Source: JAVVEH01 sp032251435 (GTDB lineage: Bacteria; Verrucomicrobiota; Lentisphaeria; Oligosphaerales; MVZH01). From it: a stretch of 58,114 nt of DNA. How positions within the stretch are numbered: position 1 is the stretch's first letter; every line of letters starts with the position of its first letter. Positions 24,353 through 33,791 of the stretch are shown here, one piece after another. The translations under genes were made by a program, and so were the position numbers. Under the pieces are notes generated by a model. It saw nothing but the letters and a program-made list of their open reading frames with translations. It searched no databases and had not been told where the DNA came from. The stretch is from positions 1 through 58,114 of the forward strand of contig JAVVEH010000027.1 of the NCBI GenBank assembly GCA_032251435.1. The letters run 5' to 3'.

Positions 24353-25639
24353 ATGTCTGATGTATTAGTCAAAGTCGACGGTGTCTCAAAAAAGTTCTGC
24401 AAGTCCCTGAAGCGCTCATTGTGGTATGGCCTCTGCGACATGGCGCACGAGGTTGTCCCTTGGGGACAGCCGAGGTCAGAGGTCAGAGATCAGAGATCAG
24501 AGCCTGTCAATCCGACTTCCGACCTCGGACTTCCGACCTCGGACTTCCGACCTCCGACATCCGGCTCATCCTCCCCCGCCCTGCGGAAGGATGAGTTTTG
24601 GGCCGTCAAGGACGTGTCCTTCGAGCTGAAGCGCGGGGAGTGCCTGGGGCTGATTGGCCACAATGGGGCCGGGAAATCGACGTTGTTGAAAATGCTCAAC
24701 GGCCTGATCAAGCCCGATCAGGGGCGCATTGAGATGCATGGGCGCATTGGCGCCCTGATCGAGCTGGGGGCCGGCTTCAACCCGATTCTGACCGGTCGGG
24801 AGAATATCTACAACAAGGGATCTGTGCTCGGTTTCACCAAGAAAGAGATCGACAAGAAATTCGATGCCATTGTTGATTTTGCCGAGATCGAGGAGTTTAT
24901 TGACATGCCGGTGCAGAACTACTCAAGCGGGATGAAAGTGCGGCTGGGGTTCGCGGTATCCGCACAGATGGAACCGGATGTGCTGATTATCGACGAAGTT
25001 CTGGCGGTGGGGGATTTGGGGTTTCGAGCCAAGTGCATGAACAAGATATTTGAGTTGCTCGACACGTCAGCCGTTATTTTCGTTTCTCACACAATGCCTC
25101 AAGTCGCGAGGGTTTGCAGCTCAGCCCTCTGTATGTCCCATGGGAAGGAGATCATTCATTCATCCGATGTGCCAATGGCCATTGGCACTTACCAGAAAAT
25201 GTTCACATCGGAACAAGGCGTTGTCTACGGATCTGGCGAAGTAAGCATCCTGTCTCTTGCTTTTGAAGGCGGGGACAGTCATTTTAAACATCTGTCTGCT
25301 ATGGCACTTACTTTGTCCATGTCCATTTCAGATACGATTAAACATCCTATTTTACACATTAATTTTTTAAATGATTATCACATGATTGTCGCCCAGTCCA
25401 GCACCCAAATTGACCAATTCAACTTACGGAATGACCGTGGCAAAATTGACCTACATGTCCGCTATGAATCCCTGCTCCTGAGTCCAGGCCGATATCGTAT
25501 CGCGATTGTTGTCACCGATGCGCATGAGCGGCGCCTTCTCAAAAACACGAACGCGGCGGAATTTACGGTTTTTGGAGAACATTATGTTGCCGCTCCTGTG
25601 ATATTAAGTCCGAAATGGGAGCAATCGTTACAGACGTGA
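24353..25639 (+). CDS. wzt: ABC transporter ATPase for surface polysaccharide export, with in-frame repeat insert
   Basis: 428 residues, partner of Wzm (17520). Walker A GHNGAGKST at 102-110, signature SSGMK at 191-195, Walker B LIIDE at 211-215. After residue 285 comes a beta-rich C-terminal domain of the Wzt type, which in known systems binds the modified glycan chain. Residues 41-72 (RSEVRDQRSE..., PTSDLGLPTSDFRP) are encoded by a heptamer array inside the linker before strand EFWAVKD; orthologues have only a short linker here. A truncated near-copy lies 1.7 kb upstream. The reading frame depends on the array length: any change not a multiple of three units would shift it. Confidence 0.92.
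   Translation: MSDVLVKVDGVSKKFCKSLKRSLWYGLCDMAHEVVPWGQPRSEVRDQRSEPVNPTSDLGLPTSDFRPPTSGSSSPALRKDEFWAVKDVSFELKRGECLGLIGHNGAGKSTLLKMLNGLIKPDQGRIEMHGRIGALIELGAGFNPILTGRENIYNKGSVLGFTKKEIDKKFDAIVDFAEIEEFIDMPVQNYSSGMKVRLGFAVSAQMEPDVLIIDEVLAVGDLGFRAKCMNKIFELLDTSAVIFVSHTMPQVARVCSSALCMSHGKEIIHSSDVPMAIGTYQKMFTSEQGVVYGSGEVSILSLAFEGGDSHFKHLSAMALTLSMSISDTIKHPILHINFLNDYHMIVAQSSTQIDQFNLRNDRGKIDLHVRYESLLLSPGRYRIAIVVTDAHERRLLKNTNAAEFTVFGEHYVAAPVILSPKWEQSLQT
24472..24562. repeat. Heptamer array inside intact wzt
   Basis: The same left words (AGGTCAG, AGATCAG), loop and right words (CCGACTT, CCGACCT, CGGACTT) as in the broken copy, but shorter and in frame. Confidence 0.88.
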
Positions 25640-25692
25640 CATAAAACCATTTATTTTCGCCTAAGTTTCCGCAAACCAAAAATTCGTGATCA

Positions 25693-26808
25693 ATGCTTTT
25701 CAGCAATCCAAATAAACAAGAGCTTTTCTTTCTCTTCCGGTCAGGACATGCCGAATGGGGGCGGCGCGGCAATGGCCTGGCATGGGCGCGTAGCCAAAAT
25801 ATTCCCTGTCTGCGCTTCTCGGGTTATGAAGAAAGCGGACAGACATTTTCCTTTCGGGATGTCCGCGGTCCGTTGCCTCTGCACCGTCAGGTCCGCTGCA
25901 ACTGGGCCCCCTGCGCCTGCCGAATCAATCCCTTTGTGTGGATCAATCACTCCGCCAAAGCGGTTTGGTATGAAATACCGAAAAACGCGTCATCGTCAAT
26001 CAAAAAACTGTTGGGCATTGCTCCGCCATACTTGTCTTCCCAAAATTGTCGTCAGCTGATACCGGCGCTGATGCGCCGACATTTTGATCTGGACGAATTT
26101 ATCTTCCTTTTTTCATTTTCCGGCTGGACACGCCCCATTGCAATTGACATTTTGGAGGAACTGTGCCGCCAGTGGAAAACATGTGTTCACCAGTCTCAGT
26201 TTGGCAGCAACCTGGACAATCCAAACTGGCAACCTTTTTACGGATCGCGGGAAAATCTTTTCAGAGAGTTTGGCAGCTATTTTTCTTTTGCAATTTTCAG
26301 AAATCCGGAACAACGGTTGGCTTCCACTTGGGCCATGTTTAATGAGCAGGAACACCGTCGGCAGGTTTTTATGGATCTTTTTGATGCCAAACCTGATGCT
26401 TTTTCTTTTCAAGAAGCGTTTGATCTTTTCAGTATCAGACAGAATCACCATTTCAATCCGCAGTATGTTTACTTGCCTCCTCACCAAGCCGGGAAACTAC
26501 CGGATATGGGGCTTTTAACTACGGTTGGTGAACTTAAAAATACCTGGCCTAAACTTGCTAAACGCCTGGGCGTGACGATAGAACTTGCGCACAAGAATAA
26601 AACCGGTTCCGGTGTCTCAATCGACTTGAGGATGCCCTCTGACTCACTAAAACAGCACATCCGTGACCATTATTTTAGCGACCATCAACTTTTCGCCCGG
26701 CTGCCGGCGGGCACCCAGCCATGTCGCCACCTGACATATAGCGAAGCACCCGCGCCAGTATCGTTACCCGGCAGCGTCTTTACCTCCACACATACTCAGA
26801 AGATCTGA
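25693..26808 (+). CDS. Sulfotransferase (Sulfotransfer_2-like)
   Basis: 371 residues, more AT-rich than cysD/cysNC. A 5'-phosphosulfate-binding motif PKNASSS is at 96-102 and a 3'-phosphate motif RNPEQR near residue 203, the layout of carbohydrate sulfotransferases related to the chondroitin/heparan group. The first 90 residues contain a Cys/Trp-rich section (CNWAPCACR) with no family match that I know. It would transfer sulfate from PAPS to a glycan. It lies 53 bp after wzt and 6 bp before a glycosyltransferase, suggesting one operon from wzt to about 32.7 kb. Confidence 0.75.
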   Translation: MLFSNPNKQELFFLFRSGHAEWGRRGNGLAWARSQNIPCLRFSGYEESGQTFSFRDVRGPLPLHRQVRCNWAPCACRINPFVWINHSAKAVWYEIPKNASSSIKKLLGIAPPYLSSQNCRQLIPALMRRHFDLDEFIFLFSFSGWTRPIAIDILEELCRQWKTCVHQSQFGSNLDNPNWQPFYGSRENLFREFGSYFSFAIFRNPEQRLASTWAMFNEQEHRRQVFMDLFDAKPDAFSFQEAFDLFSIRQNHHFNPQYVYLPPHQAGKLPDMGLLTTVGELKNTWPKLAKRLGVTIELAHKNKTGSGVSIDLRMPSDSLKQHIRDHYFSDHQLFARLPAGTQPCRHLTYSEAPAPVSLPGSVFTSTHTQKI

Positions 26809-26814
26809 CCCCCA

Positions 26815-27723
26815 ATGTTTGTATCACTCATCACGTGGGATGGTGGCTTCCGGGAAAGCTTCCATACCGCCGAATGTGCCGCCAGCTTGACAAGCGAAAG
26901 CCACGAAAGCGAACTTATCTGGACTGAATACTATGCGGCAGTTGGCAGTCGCCTGGAAACGCTGGTGTCTGGTTCCCCGCGGCTGAGGGTTCTTTGTCTG
27001 AACTTAAGAGGCGAGTGGCATGCGGGGGTTTGCATGAATGAAGGTGCCAAGCGAGCGAAAGGTGACCTCCTCATTTTCACCGATGGCGATGTCTACTATG
27101 GCAGTGACTTTCTGGATCAGGTTGTTAAAATTCATCAGGCAAATGAAGGCGCAGCTATCTATTTTCGCCGCTATGACCAGATCAAACAGACCGAGCCGCG
27201 CCCCATTGATCCCGGGCACCTAGCGGCGACCAGCCAGCCAATGAAGAATTTCAATTTCGGTGCCGGGCTTGCCATTGCTCCCGGCACGTTCTGGTCGGTA
27301 GGCGGGTTTAGTACCCATCCGGTTTTTGCTGGCGCCGGACGAATTAACGGTGAATTATATATACGCCTGCGGAACGCGGGCACACCAATTATTATTCCGA
27401 AATCACCAAAGCTTTATCATCCTTGGCATCCCAATTCTTCCGGAACCGGAGACATTGACCACCTAGAGCGGAAATTCGCCCTGCAGGAATATGTCTGTGA
27501 TCAAGAAGCTGTCAATGTAATCAGCACGGTGGACGATATACTGATCGACCAATACATTCGCAAGTCCCCTTTCTTTTCCAATGCTGAGTCGGCTCAACCC
27601 TTTTTAAAGAATCAGACGGCCGTGCCCGCCGCCTCAAAAATAGGCTCCAAGAGGCAGGCTCGAAGGCTGATTGAGATCTCAGCCAGATTTTTGCGGCGTG
27701 TCGCCAAAAGACTTTCCCCTTGA
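26815..27723 (+). CDS. Family 2-like glycosyltransferase
   Basis: 302 residues with a GT-A fold pattern: the D-x-D equivalent is FTDGD (residues 89-92), preceded by MNEGAKRAKGDLLI. The C-terminal half has FNFGAGLAIAPGTFWSVGGF and then ELYIRLRNAG, the acceptor-side signature shared with the galactosyltransferase C-terminal region. It probably adds a hexose to the growing polysaccharide in the cytoplasm. Sandwiched between sulfotransferase genes. Confidence 0.8.
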   Translation: MFVSLITWDGGFRESFHTAECAASLTSESHESELIWTEYYAAVGSRLETLVSGSPRLRVLCLNLRGEWHAGVCMNEGAKRAKGDLLIFTDGDVYYGSDFLDQVVKIHQANEGAAIYFRRYDQIKQTEPRPIDPGHLAATSQPMKNFNFGAGLAIAPGTFWSVGGFSTHPVFAGAGRINGELYIRLRNAGTPIIIPKSPKLYHPWHPNSSGTGDIDHLERKFALQEYVCDQEAVNVISTVDDILIDQYIRKSPFFSNAESAQPFLKNQTAVPAASKIGSKRQARRLIEISARFLRRVAKRLSP

Positions 27724-27747
27724 CTTCACATTCGCCCTTATTTCACC

Positions 27748-28467
27748 ATGCTGTTTAGCCAAAAAACAATTAAACGTGCGTTCTCCGTCTGCCTTTCAAC
27801 GGCTGGGTTCAAGCCCCCGCGACCCAGGAAGAAGATTGCTTTTCTTGCTTCACCTGCCCATCGTCTGGTTTACATTTATGTTCCGAAAGCCGCATGCACA
27901 TCCTTGAAAAGTTTTATCTGTGACATTGAGCCGTCTATCGATCTCAACCTGTCGCGGTACGCGGCACCCGAGACGCTGAACGGACAATTTATACCGTATG
28001 TCCGCCGGTTATCCGCAGCTGAGTTACGTCGGCAGTATGCCGGATGGAATATTTTTTCTTTTGTTCGAAATCCCTTTTGGCGGCTGGTTTCCTGTTACCA
28101 GGACAAAATCGCAGGACAATTTTATGAAGAGCTGTCGAGAACCGGATTCCACAAAGACATGACTTTTCACGAATTTATCGATCACGTCTGCGAAGTCCCG
28201 GACTGGCTTTGCGACGAACATCTTGCTGCCCAGACATATCTTCTGTCTGACGCGAGGGGACGCTTGCTGACCAACTTCTTGGGCCATGTTGAAAGCTTGT
28301 CTGAGGACTTCCCCCGGCTGCTTGAGGCTGCCAATCTTTCTTACGAGCTTCGGCATTACCGCAAACAGAAGCAGGAAAAACTTAACATTCCCGATGACCG
28401 TATTGCCATGATTGTAAACAGATATCACCGAGACTTTGAACTGTTCGGATATCCTAAACAACCCTGA
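27748..28467 (+). CDS. Sulfotransferase (Sulfotransfer_2-like)
   Basis: 239 residues. The PAPS 5'-phosphosulfate loop is VPKAACTSLK (residues 45-54) and the 3'-phosphate motif is FSFVRNPFWRLVSCY, with R107. This spacing and the 'RNPxxR' form are typical of the bacterial and animal Sulfotransfer_2 family acting on carbohydrates. It starts with MLFS like the previous sulfotransferase, without further clear similarity. Confidence 0.85.
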   Translation: MLFSQKTIKRAFSVCLSTAGFKPPRPRKKIAFLASPAHRLVYIYVPKAACTSLKSFICDIEPSIDLNLSRYAAPETLNGQFIPYVRRLSAAELRRQYAGWNIFSFVRNPFWRLVSCYQDKIAGQFYEELSRTGFHKDMTFHEFIDHVCEVPDWLCDEHLAAQTYLLSDARGRLLTNFLGHVESLSEDFPRLLEAANLSYELRHYRKQKQEKLNIPDDRIAMIVNRYHRDFELFGYPKQP

Positions 28468-28507
28468 AAACTGACATTTTATCTTTGGTCTTTTGCTGAG
28501 AGAGTAA

Positions 28508-29299
28508 ATGAAAAAAATTATTCGCCGAAAATTACTCCAATGGGCCAGGCCCCGTCTAGCCCGTGAATTTGAGACTCGGTTTCTCAGGCAAAGCAACCTT
28601 TCACGGCTGACGGATCGGCCGGATTCCGACATCATTGTCACAGGTTATCCGAAGTCCGGGAATACTTGGTTTCAACATTTACTATCGGGTATCCTATACG
28701 GTGTCCCAGGAGGCCGGGCACCACATGAACTGATTGAATTGCTTGTCCCTGACGTGGACGGCACGGCCTACTACAGGCGCCTCAGTGACCCCATGTTTTT
28801 CAAAAGCCACCACCCATCGACTCACCGGTACAAACGGGTTATCTATTTGGTCCGGGACGGCCGGGACGCCATGGTTTCATATTACCATTGGCTGAAGGCT
28901 GAAGGCCGTAACGACTTGCGCTTTTCTGATCTCCTGGACAGCCCCAGCTTGGAGTACGGTTGCTGGCACGAACACGTGGATGGGTGGTTAGCTAACCCAT
29001 ACCAGGCGGACATGCTGGTGGTTAAATACGAAGACCTGAAAAAAAAACCGGTTGATATATTGACAGAGGTCTGCTCATTCGCAGGTATTGACTCCGACCG
29101 GCAACACCTTGAATGGGTCATTCAGGAATGTTGCTTCAATAACTTACAGAAGAAGGAAAACACCCAAGGGTATTATAAAAATTTCAAAACGTTCAGGCGC
29201 GGCGTTGTCGGCAGTTATCGGGACGAGATGCCGGAAGATTTTCTTGCCGAATTCGAAAAAGTGGCGGGGCCAGTTCTAAAAAGGCTGGGTTACCTCTAG
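28508..29299 (+). CDS. Sulfotransferase (Sulfotransfer_1-like)
   Basis: 263 residues with the classical motifs of cytosolic-type sulfotransferases: TGYPKSGNTW (45-54, PAPS 5'-phosphosulfate loop), LVRDGRD (114-120, 3'-phosphate binding) and FRRGVVGSYRDEM near 229-241, corresponding to the R-K-G-x-x-G loop. It differs in family from the two preceding enzymes, so several glycan positions may be sulfated. Confidence 0.9.
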   Translation: MKKIIRRKLLQWARPRLAREFETRFLRQSNLSRLTDRPDSDIIVTGYPKSGNTWFQHLLSGILYGVPGGRAPHELIELLVPDVDGTAYYRRLSDPMFFKSHHPSTHRYKRVIYLVRDGRDAMVSYYHWLKAEGRNDLRFSDLLDSPSLEYGCWHEHVDGWLANPYQADMLVVKYEDLKKKPVDILTEVCSFAGIDSDRQHLEWVIQECCFNNLQKKENTQGYYKNFKTFRRGVVGSYRDEMPEDFLAEFEKVAGPVLKRLGYL

Positions 29300-29362
29300 T
29301 TCTTGCGATGGAGCTTAAAGTCAGCCACGCACGGTGCCAGAAAATCCCCCACAGCGGGCATA

Positions 29363-30703
29363 ATGAATATTTTACAAATTAACACGGCTGATATTGGTGG
29401 TGGAGCCGAACGTGTCGCCTGGGATCTTTACCATGGCTATTCAACCGAAGGACACCAGGCGGAATTAGTCGTCGGACGAAAGCATAGTTCCGATCCGTTT
29501 GTTTTCGAGATTCCTCCCCCACCCCCCGTCCACCCTCTTGTCAAACGGATATGCCAGGGATTGGAGCGAAGGTTTAGACATTGGCAAAACGTGATCCCAG
29601 GCGGGATATGGGCGGCCGACTGGCTAAATGTTATTTCCAAAGGGAGAAGGGCCGTTCAGGGCAAGTTAGGGCATGAGGTCTTTTATTCGCCTGGAAGCAA
29701 GCGTGTCGAACGGTTGCTGCCGACCCCTCCAGACATCATCCATCTACACAATCTCCACGGCCGATATTTTGACCTGCGGACACTGCCAGCGCTCAGTCAT
29801 CGTTTCCCGACGGTCATGACCATGCATGACGCCTGGCTGCTTAGCGGGCATTGCGCCCACTCGCTTGATTGTGACCGCTGGAAGCACGGTTGTGGCAAAT
29901 GTCCTTATCTCAACATCTATCCAGCGGTTCTAAAAGACGCGACTGCGGCTAATTGGCGGAAAAAACGGCACCTTTTAGCCAGGAGTCGGTTGTTTGTGGT
30001 TTCGCCATCCGCATGGCTTTTGAGGAAAGTGCCTGAGTCCATCCTTCAACCCGCTGTCATCGAGTCGCGAATCATACCAAATGGCATTGACACCTGTTTG
30101 TTCCGGCCCCGGAACAGGGCTGAGCTTCGGAAAGACCTGGGATTGAAGGACACTGCCAAAATAATTGTTTTTTCAGCGGTTGGGATTCGGAATAACGTTT
30201 GGAAAGACTACAAAACGATGCGGGAGTCAGTCGCTCGCATTGGTCAAAAAAGCGCTGCCCATGATATTTTGTTTCTAGCTTTGGGTGAAGAAGGAGATGT
30301 CGAAAAGTTTGGCAATGCTGAGATAAGATTTATTCCTAAACAAACACCTGAAAACGTCGCACGATATCTTGCCGCGGCAGACATTTATTTACATGGGGCG
30401 AAAGTTGACACCTTTCCCAATAGTGTCCTGGAAGCGCAAGCCTGCGGCACACCAGTGGTAGCGACTGCCATCGGCGGCATCCCTGAGCAAATTCGACAGG
30501 GTGAAACCGGGTTTCTGGTCCCGGGAAGTGATGCCGAAGGGATGAGTCAAGCCCTCGACGAACTAATCAGAGATGACAGTCGGCGCAATGTCATGGGAGA
30601 AAGAGCCACCGCATGGGCTGCCGAAAAATTCACGCACGAAAAAATGATCTGCAATTACTTGGAATTATACAGGGAAATGCTTGCCCGTCAGGTCGGCAGC
30701 TAG
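29363..30703 (+). CDS. GT4-type glycosyltransferase
   Basis: 446 residues from MNILQINTADIGGGAERVAW, the G-G-A N-terminal loop of GT-B retaining enzymes. An earlier ATG at 29303 precedes sequence with no family likeness. A Cys cluster (CDRWKHGCGKCPYLN, about 175-190) follows MTMHDAWLLSGHC, as in several GT4 enzymes of exopolysaccharide loci. The C-terminal donor site shows ANSVLEAQACGTPVVA-type sequence (here PNSVLEAQACGTPVVATA, about residue 350). Confidence 0.88.
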   Translation: MNILQINTADIGGGAERVAWDLYHGYSTEGHQAELVVGRKHSSDPFVFEIPPPPPVHPLVKRICQGLERRFRHWQNVIPGGIWAADWLNVISKGRRAVQGKLGHEVFYSPGSKRVERLLPTPPDIIHLHNLHGRYFDLRTLPALSHRFPTVMTMHDAWLLSGHCAHSLDCDRWKHGCGKCPYLNIYPAVLKDATAANWRKKRHLLARSRLFVVSPSAWLLRKVPESILQPAVIESRIIPNGIDTCLFRPRNRAELRKDLGLKDTAKIIVFSAVGIRNNVWKDYKTMRESVARIGQKSAAHDILFLALGEEGDVEKFGNAEIRFIPKQTPENVARYLAAADIYLHGAKVDTFPNSVLEAQACGTPVVATAIGGIPEQIRQGETGFLVPGSDAEGMSQALDELIRDDSRRNVMGERATAWAAEKFTHEKMICNYLELYREMLARQVGS

Positions 30704-30714
30704 CTGTTTTAGGT

Positions 30715-31695
30715 ATGAAAAATCTTATCATGGACTCGAATCGCCTTTCAAGCAGCACGACTGAGTCCGGCCCCCCAAAAATCACCATCGTCACCCCGAG
30801 CTACAATCAGGGGGCTTTTTTAGAACGGACAATCCAGTCCGTCCTGGGGCAAAACTACCTCAATCTTGAGTATATCATCATTGATGGTGGCAGCGCCGAC
30901 AATTCGGTCGACATCATCCGCAAGTACGAGAGTCATCTGGCGTATTGGGTCAGTGAATCGGATAATGGTCAGAGTGAGGCCATCAACAAGGGGCTGAAAC
31001 GGGCGACTGGCGATATCATCGCCTGGTTGAATTCAGACGACTGGTACGAACCGGGTGTGCTGAAACGCGTGTCAGAGGAAATCGATCTTGGTCAAGACCG
31101 CTATGTTGTCATGGGCGATGTCCGCATGCTGTATCCCGATGGTAGCGAACGGTTGTTCATTCAGCCTGATATCAAATTTAACCGGCTTTTGCATCACAAC
31201 AAACTGTATCAACTTGGTGGAAAGACCGGTCATCCCAGTCAGCCGTCGATTTTCTGGCACCGGTCGGTGATGGAAGCAGTCGGGTTCCTGGATGAAGATC
31301 TGCACAAGGCCATGGATACGGATTACTGGCTTAGGATGCTGCAAGCGGGATTTTCTTTCAACCGCATCCCCGAAGTATGGTCCAATTATCCTATCCACGA
31401 AGCGTCAAAATCCGGGCAAGGCTGGGAAGCATTTTTTGATGAATGGTCACGCGTTGAACAAAAAGCGAAAGCCGCCTTGTGCCCCAAGCGGCGCTTTGAG
31501 ACACAGCTCTGGTGGCGGCGCGAGAAAACAAGCGTTCTTCTGGCCCGGCGGCACCGGGATGCCCAACGAGTCTGTCGACAAGCCCATTCACTTCCGCCGC
31601 TTCAAAGATTCAAGCGTATGATGCGGGCGTTTTCCATCGCCCCCTGGCGAATCAACAATTTATCAGCGCTAAAGCCCGGCCCTCCATCAGTCTAA
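30715..31695 (+). CDS. GT2 glycosyltransferase
   Basis: 326 residues from ATG 30715 (30730 is an alternative). N-terminal ITIVTPSYNQGAFLERTIQS, then IIIDGGSADNS and AWLNSDDWYEP hold the acidic residues and D-x-D-like motif of inverting GT2 enzymes. The ending is basic, which may favour membrane contact. It begins 11 bp after the preceding gene. Confidence 0.88.
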   Translation: MKNLIMDSNRLSSSTTESGPPKITIVTPSYNQGAFLERTIQSVLGQNYLNLEYIIIDGGSADNSVDIIRKYESHLAYWVSESDNGQSEAINKGLKRATGDIIAWLNSDDWYEPGVLKRVSEEIDLGQDRYVVMGDVRMLYPDGSERLFIQPDIKFNRLLHHNKLYQLGGKTGHPSQPSIFWHRSVMEAVGFLDEDLHKAMDTDYWLRMLQAGFSFNRIPEVWSNYPIHEASKSGQGWEAFFDEWSRVEQKAKAALCPKRRFETQLWWRREKTSVLLARRHRDAQRVCRQAHSLPPLQRFKRMMRAFSIAPWRINNLSALKPGPPSV

Positions 31696-31735
31696 TAGTC
31701 CCCTCCCCCTTTTTTTTGGGTTTCCGTCTTTAAAT

Positions 31736-32686
31736 ATGCTTGTTTCAGCCGTTATACCTCTTTTCAACAAAAAAGACTTTGTGAAACGGGCAATAGAATC
31801 CGTTTTGGAGCAGACTCTTACTGATTTTGAACTTATTGTCGTCGATGACGGGTCAACCGACGGTTCAGCGGAAGCCGTAAGCGGCATTCAAGATCCACGT
31901 ATTACTTTATTAAAACAGCACAATGCCGGAGTCAGCGTTGCCCGAAACACCGGGGTTGCAAAGTGTAAAGGGAAATATGTTGCATTCTTGGACGCGGATG
32001 ATCAGTGGCGGTCAACTTTTCTTGAGCGCACCCTGGCTGTCGCTCAAAGCCGCCCCGGTGTCGTAGCTGTAGGCACAAATTTTCAAACGGACACTAAGTC
32101 CAAGTGTTGTGAAAACCCGCCGTATTCAACCGTTTATACGGATGAATACTTAAAACTCTCTCGCCAATACAAGTATTCTTTACGCCTGCTTCCTTCGGCA
32201 ACCCTAGTTTCAAAAAAAGCAATTATTCTAGCCGGCCTGTTTCCCCCCGGCATTAAAATTTACGAGGATCCGGATACTTGGATGCGCTTGTCCTGGCTTG
32301 GCACAATTGCCTATGTTCCCGAAGTGCTTTCCTTTTTTCACGACCAGACCCCAGGCAATACTATGACTGGCAAACGGTTCGTCGGCCCGGATTATCCGAT
32401 TATGGCCAAGACCTTTCGACTTTCACTCCAGGAAGGCAACGTTCCCGATCGGCTGGTCGAAGACACCGGCATTTATGTCAGAGACTGTGTCATGTATCAG
32501 TCCAAGGTTCTCCTCCAGGAAAAGCGAGCCTTTTGCGCTTTTACTAATCTGTGGCGCAACCGGGATATGGCCGCTTATGGGAACGATTGTGACTATGAGC
32601 GTTTGATGCTACAGTGCCTGACACCCAAATTTTTTCACGGACGATTGGCGCGTCTGAGCCGAATATTGAAACGCTGTTTCTCCTGA
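31736..32686 (+). CDS. GT2 glycosyltransferase
   Basis: 316 residues: SAVIPLFNKKDFVKRAIES, VVDDGSTDGS, and AFLDADDQW as the D-x-D equivalent. A typical GT-A inverting transferase acting on a lipid-linked acceptor. It is the last gene of the tightly spaced run beginning at wzt; a gap of 1.1 kb of repeats follows. Confidence 0.88.
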   Translation: MLVSAVIPLFNKKDFVKRAIESVLEQTLTDFELIVVDDGSTDGSAEAVSGIQDPRITLLKQHNAGVSVARNTGVAKCKGKYVAFLDADDQWRSTFLERTLAVAQSRPGVVAVGTNFQTDTKSKCCENPPYSTVYTDEYLKLSRQYKYSLRLLPSATLVSKKAIILAGLFPPGIKIYEDPDTWMRLSWLGTIAYVPEVLSFFHDQTPGNTMTGKRFVGPDYPIMAKTFRLSLQEGNVPDRLVEDTGIYVRDCVMYQSKVLLQEKRAFCAFTNLWRNRDMAAYGNDCDYERLMLQCLTPKFFHGRLARLSRILKRCFS

Positions 32687-33008
32687 TTAACTGCCGGAAT
32701 AATGGTTCATTTTAGAAGCATCATTCGGGGCGAATTGCCTAAGCCAAAAAAACTCGCCGCCATGATGGGAAAGGCGGAAAACTGAGGGCGGAAAGCGGAA
32801 GGCTGAAGAGAGCATGTGGGTGGTAAATCATACATTGGGTAACAGAGCAGCCTTCGCTAAATAAAACCCTTAGAGCCTTTCCGCCTGAGAGGCGGACAGA
32901 CAGTGGTAAAAAAATCTTAACCTCAAAGACTCAAAAGCTCAAAAAAAATAGGCACCGCTTATTGTCGCTTATTGAACACTGATAAAAAAAGAGAAAAACA
33001 CATCATGA

Positions 33009-33173
33009 AACCACTGATCAACACTCATTTGACACTCATTTTAAGACTTTTTTCGGGTATGGGTCACTGTTGGTTGAGGGTTATTGGTTTACAGGCGATG
33101 TGTACCGACATGGCGGTAACGTATACTTCAGGAACATGTTTTAATTAGTGTTGGATTAGTGAAAATGAGTGGT
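33009..33173. repeat. CACTAAT-family inverted element, copy I
   Basis: AACCACTGATCAACACTCAT to AGTGAAAATGAGTGGT. The spacer (TTTTTTCGGGTATGGGTCAC, then CAGGCGATGTGTACCGACAT) is shared with copy K at 54502. Confidence 0.8.
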
Positions 33174-33255
33174 GAAAAAATTCCCCGCCGAAGCCGAAGC
33201 CGCGTTTGCGGTATCTCCGTATCACGCGGGAGCGATGCAAGCGCATGTTGAGGGT

Positions 33256-33415
33256 AACCACTGATCTTCACTAATTTTACACTAATAAAAGAAGAAAGTT
33301 CTAACGGTTAGTCCTATTATCCAACACACTCAGCCCAAAACCAACACGTTCTAATCGCCCAGCAACCCACACCCTAGTAAAAAAATTAGTGTAAAATTAG
33401 TGTAAATTAGTGGTT
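33256..33415. repeat. CACTAAT-family inverted element, copy J
   Basis: AACCACTGATCTTCACTAAT to ATTAGTGTAAATTAGTGGTT; 160 bp. Confidence 0.8.
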
Positions 33416-33791
33416 TAAAGTTTTTTCGCGCTAGGGCGCGCTCTTTTCCGGCTAAAGCCGGTACACCAACGATCCGCGATTCACAACTCACGCCCTCAGC
33501 TCCATGCTCTATGCCCTACGCCTCTTTCTTCGAGTTCCGTTGCCATTCCCTGTGCGATTGCACGACATCATTGCTGTCGGCAAGCTCCAGCCTCTACCTT
33601 GCGGTGGTGCGGCCTTCCTGTAATAAATGATCTTTTCGCATATTTCGCGTATTTTGCGGTTTCAATTGTTTTCTTTCACATCCTTGCCCCCCAGTGTTGC
33701 CGCTGCGCTCCGGATCCAGTTGGTCCGGCTCTATTCCTTCGGAATGGTCCTGTAAAACACTGTTTATCGATATCCGAAAAGAACCGAAACG

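Larger units (their letters stand above)
32687..33791. other. 1.1-kb gene-free gap of repeat elements
   Basis: It holds a GCTTATT half-module (about 32951), CACTAAT elements I (33009-33173) and J (33256-33415), an AGCGATGC-AAGCGCATGTTG word (33228; related copies at 11799 and 55859), a CCGGCTAAAGCCGGTACACC repeat (33450), heptamer words CCATGCT/CTATGCC (about 33500) and a TTTCGCG right arm (33631-33662). No real gene is seen; the frame at 33599-33841 is repeat-derived. Confidence 0.7.
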
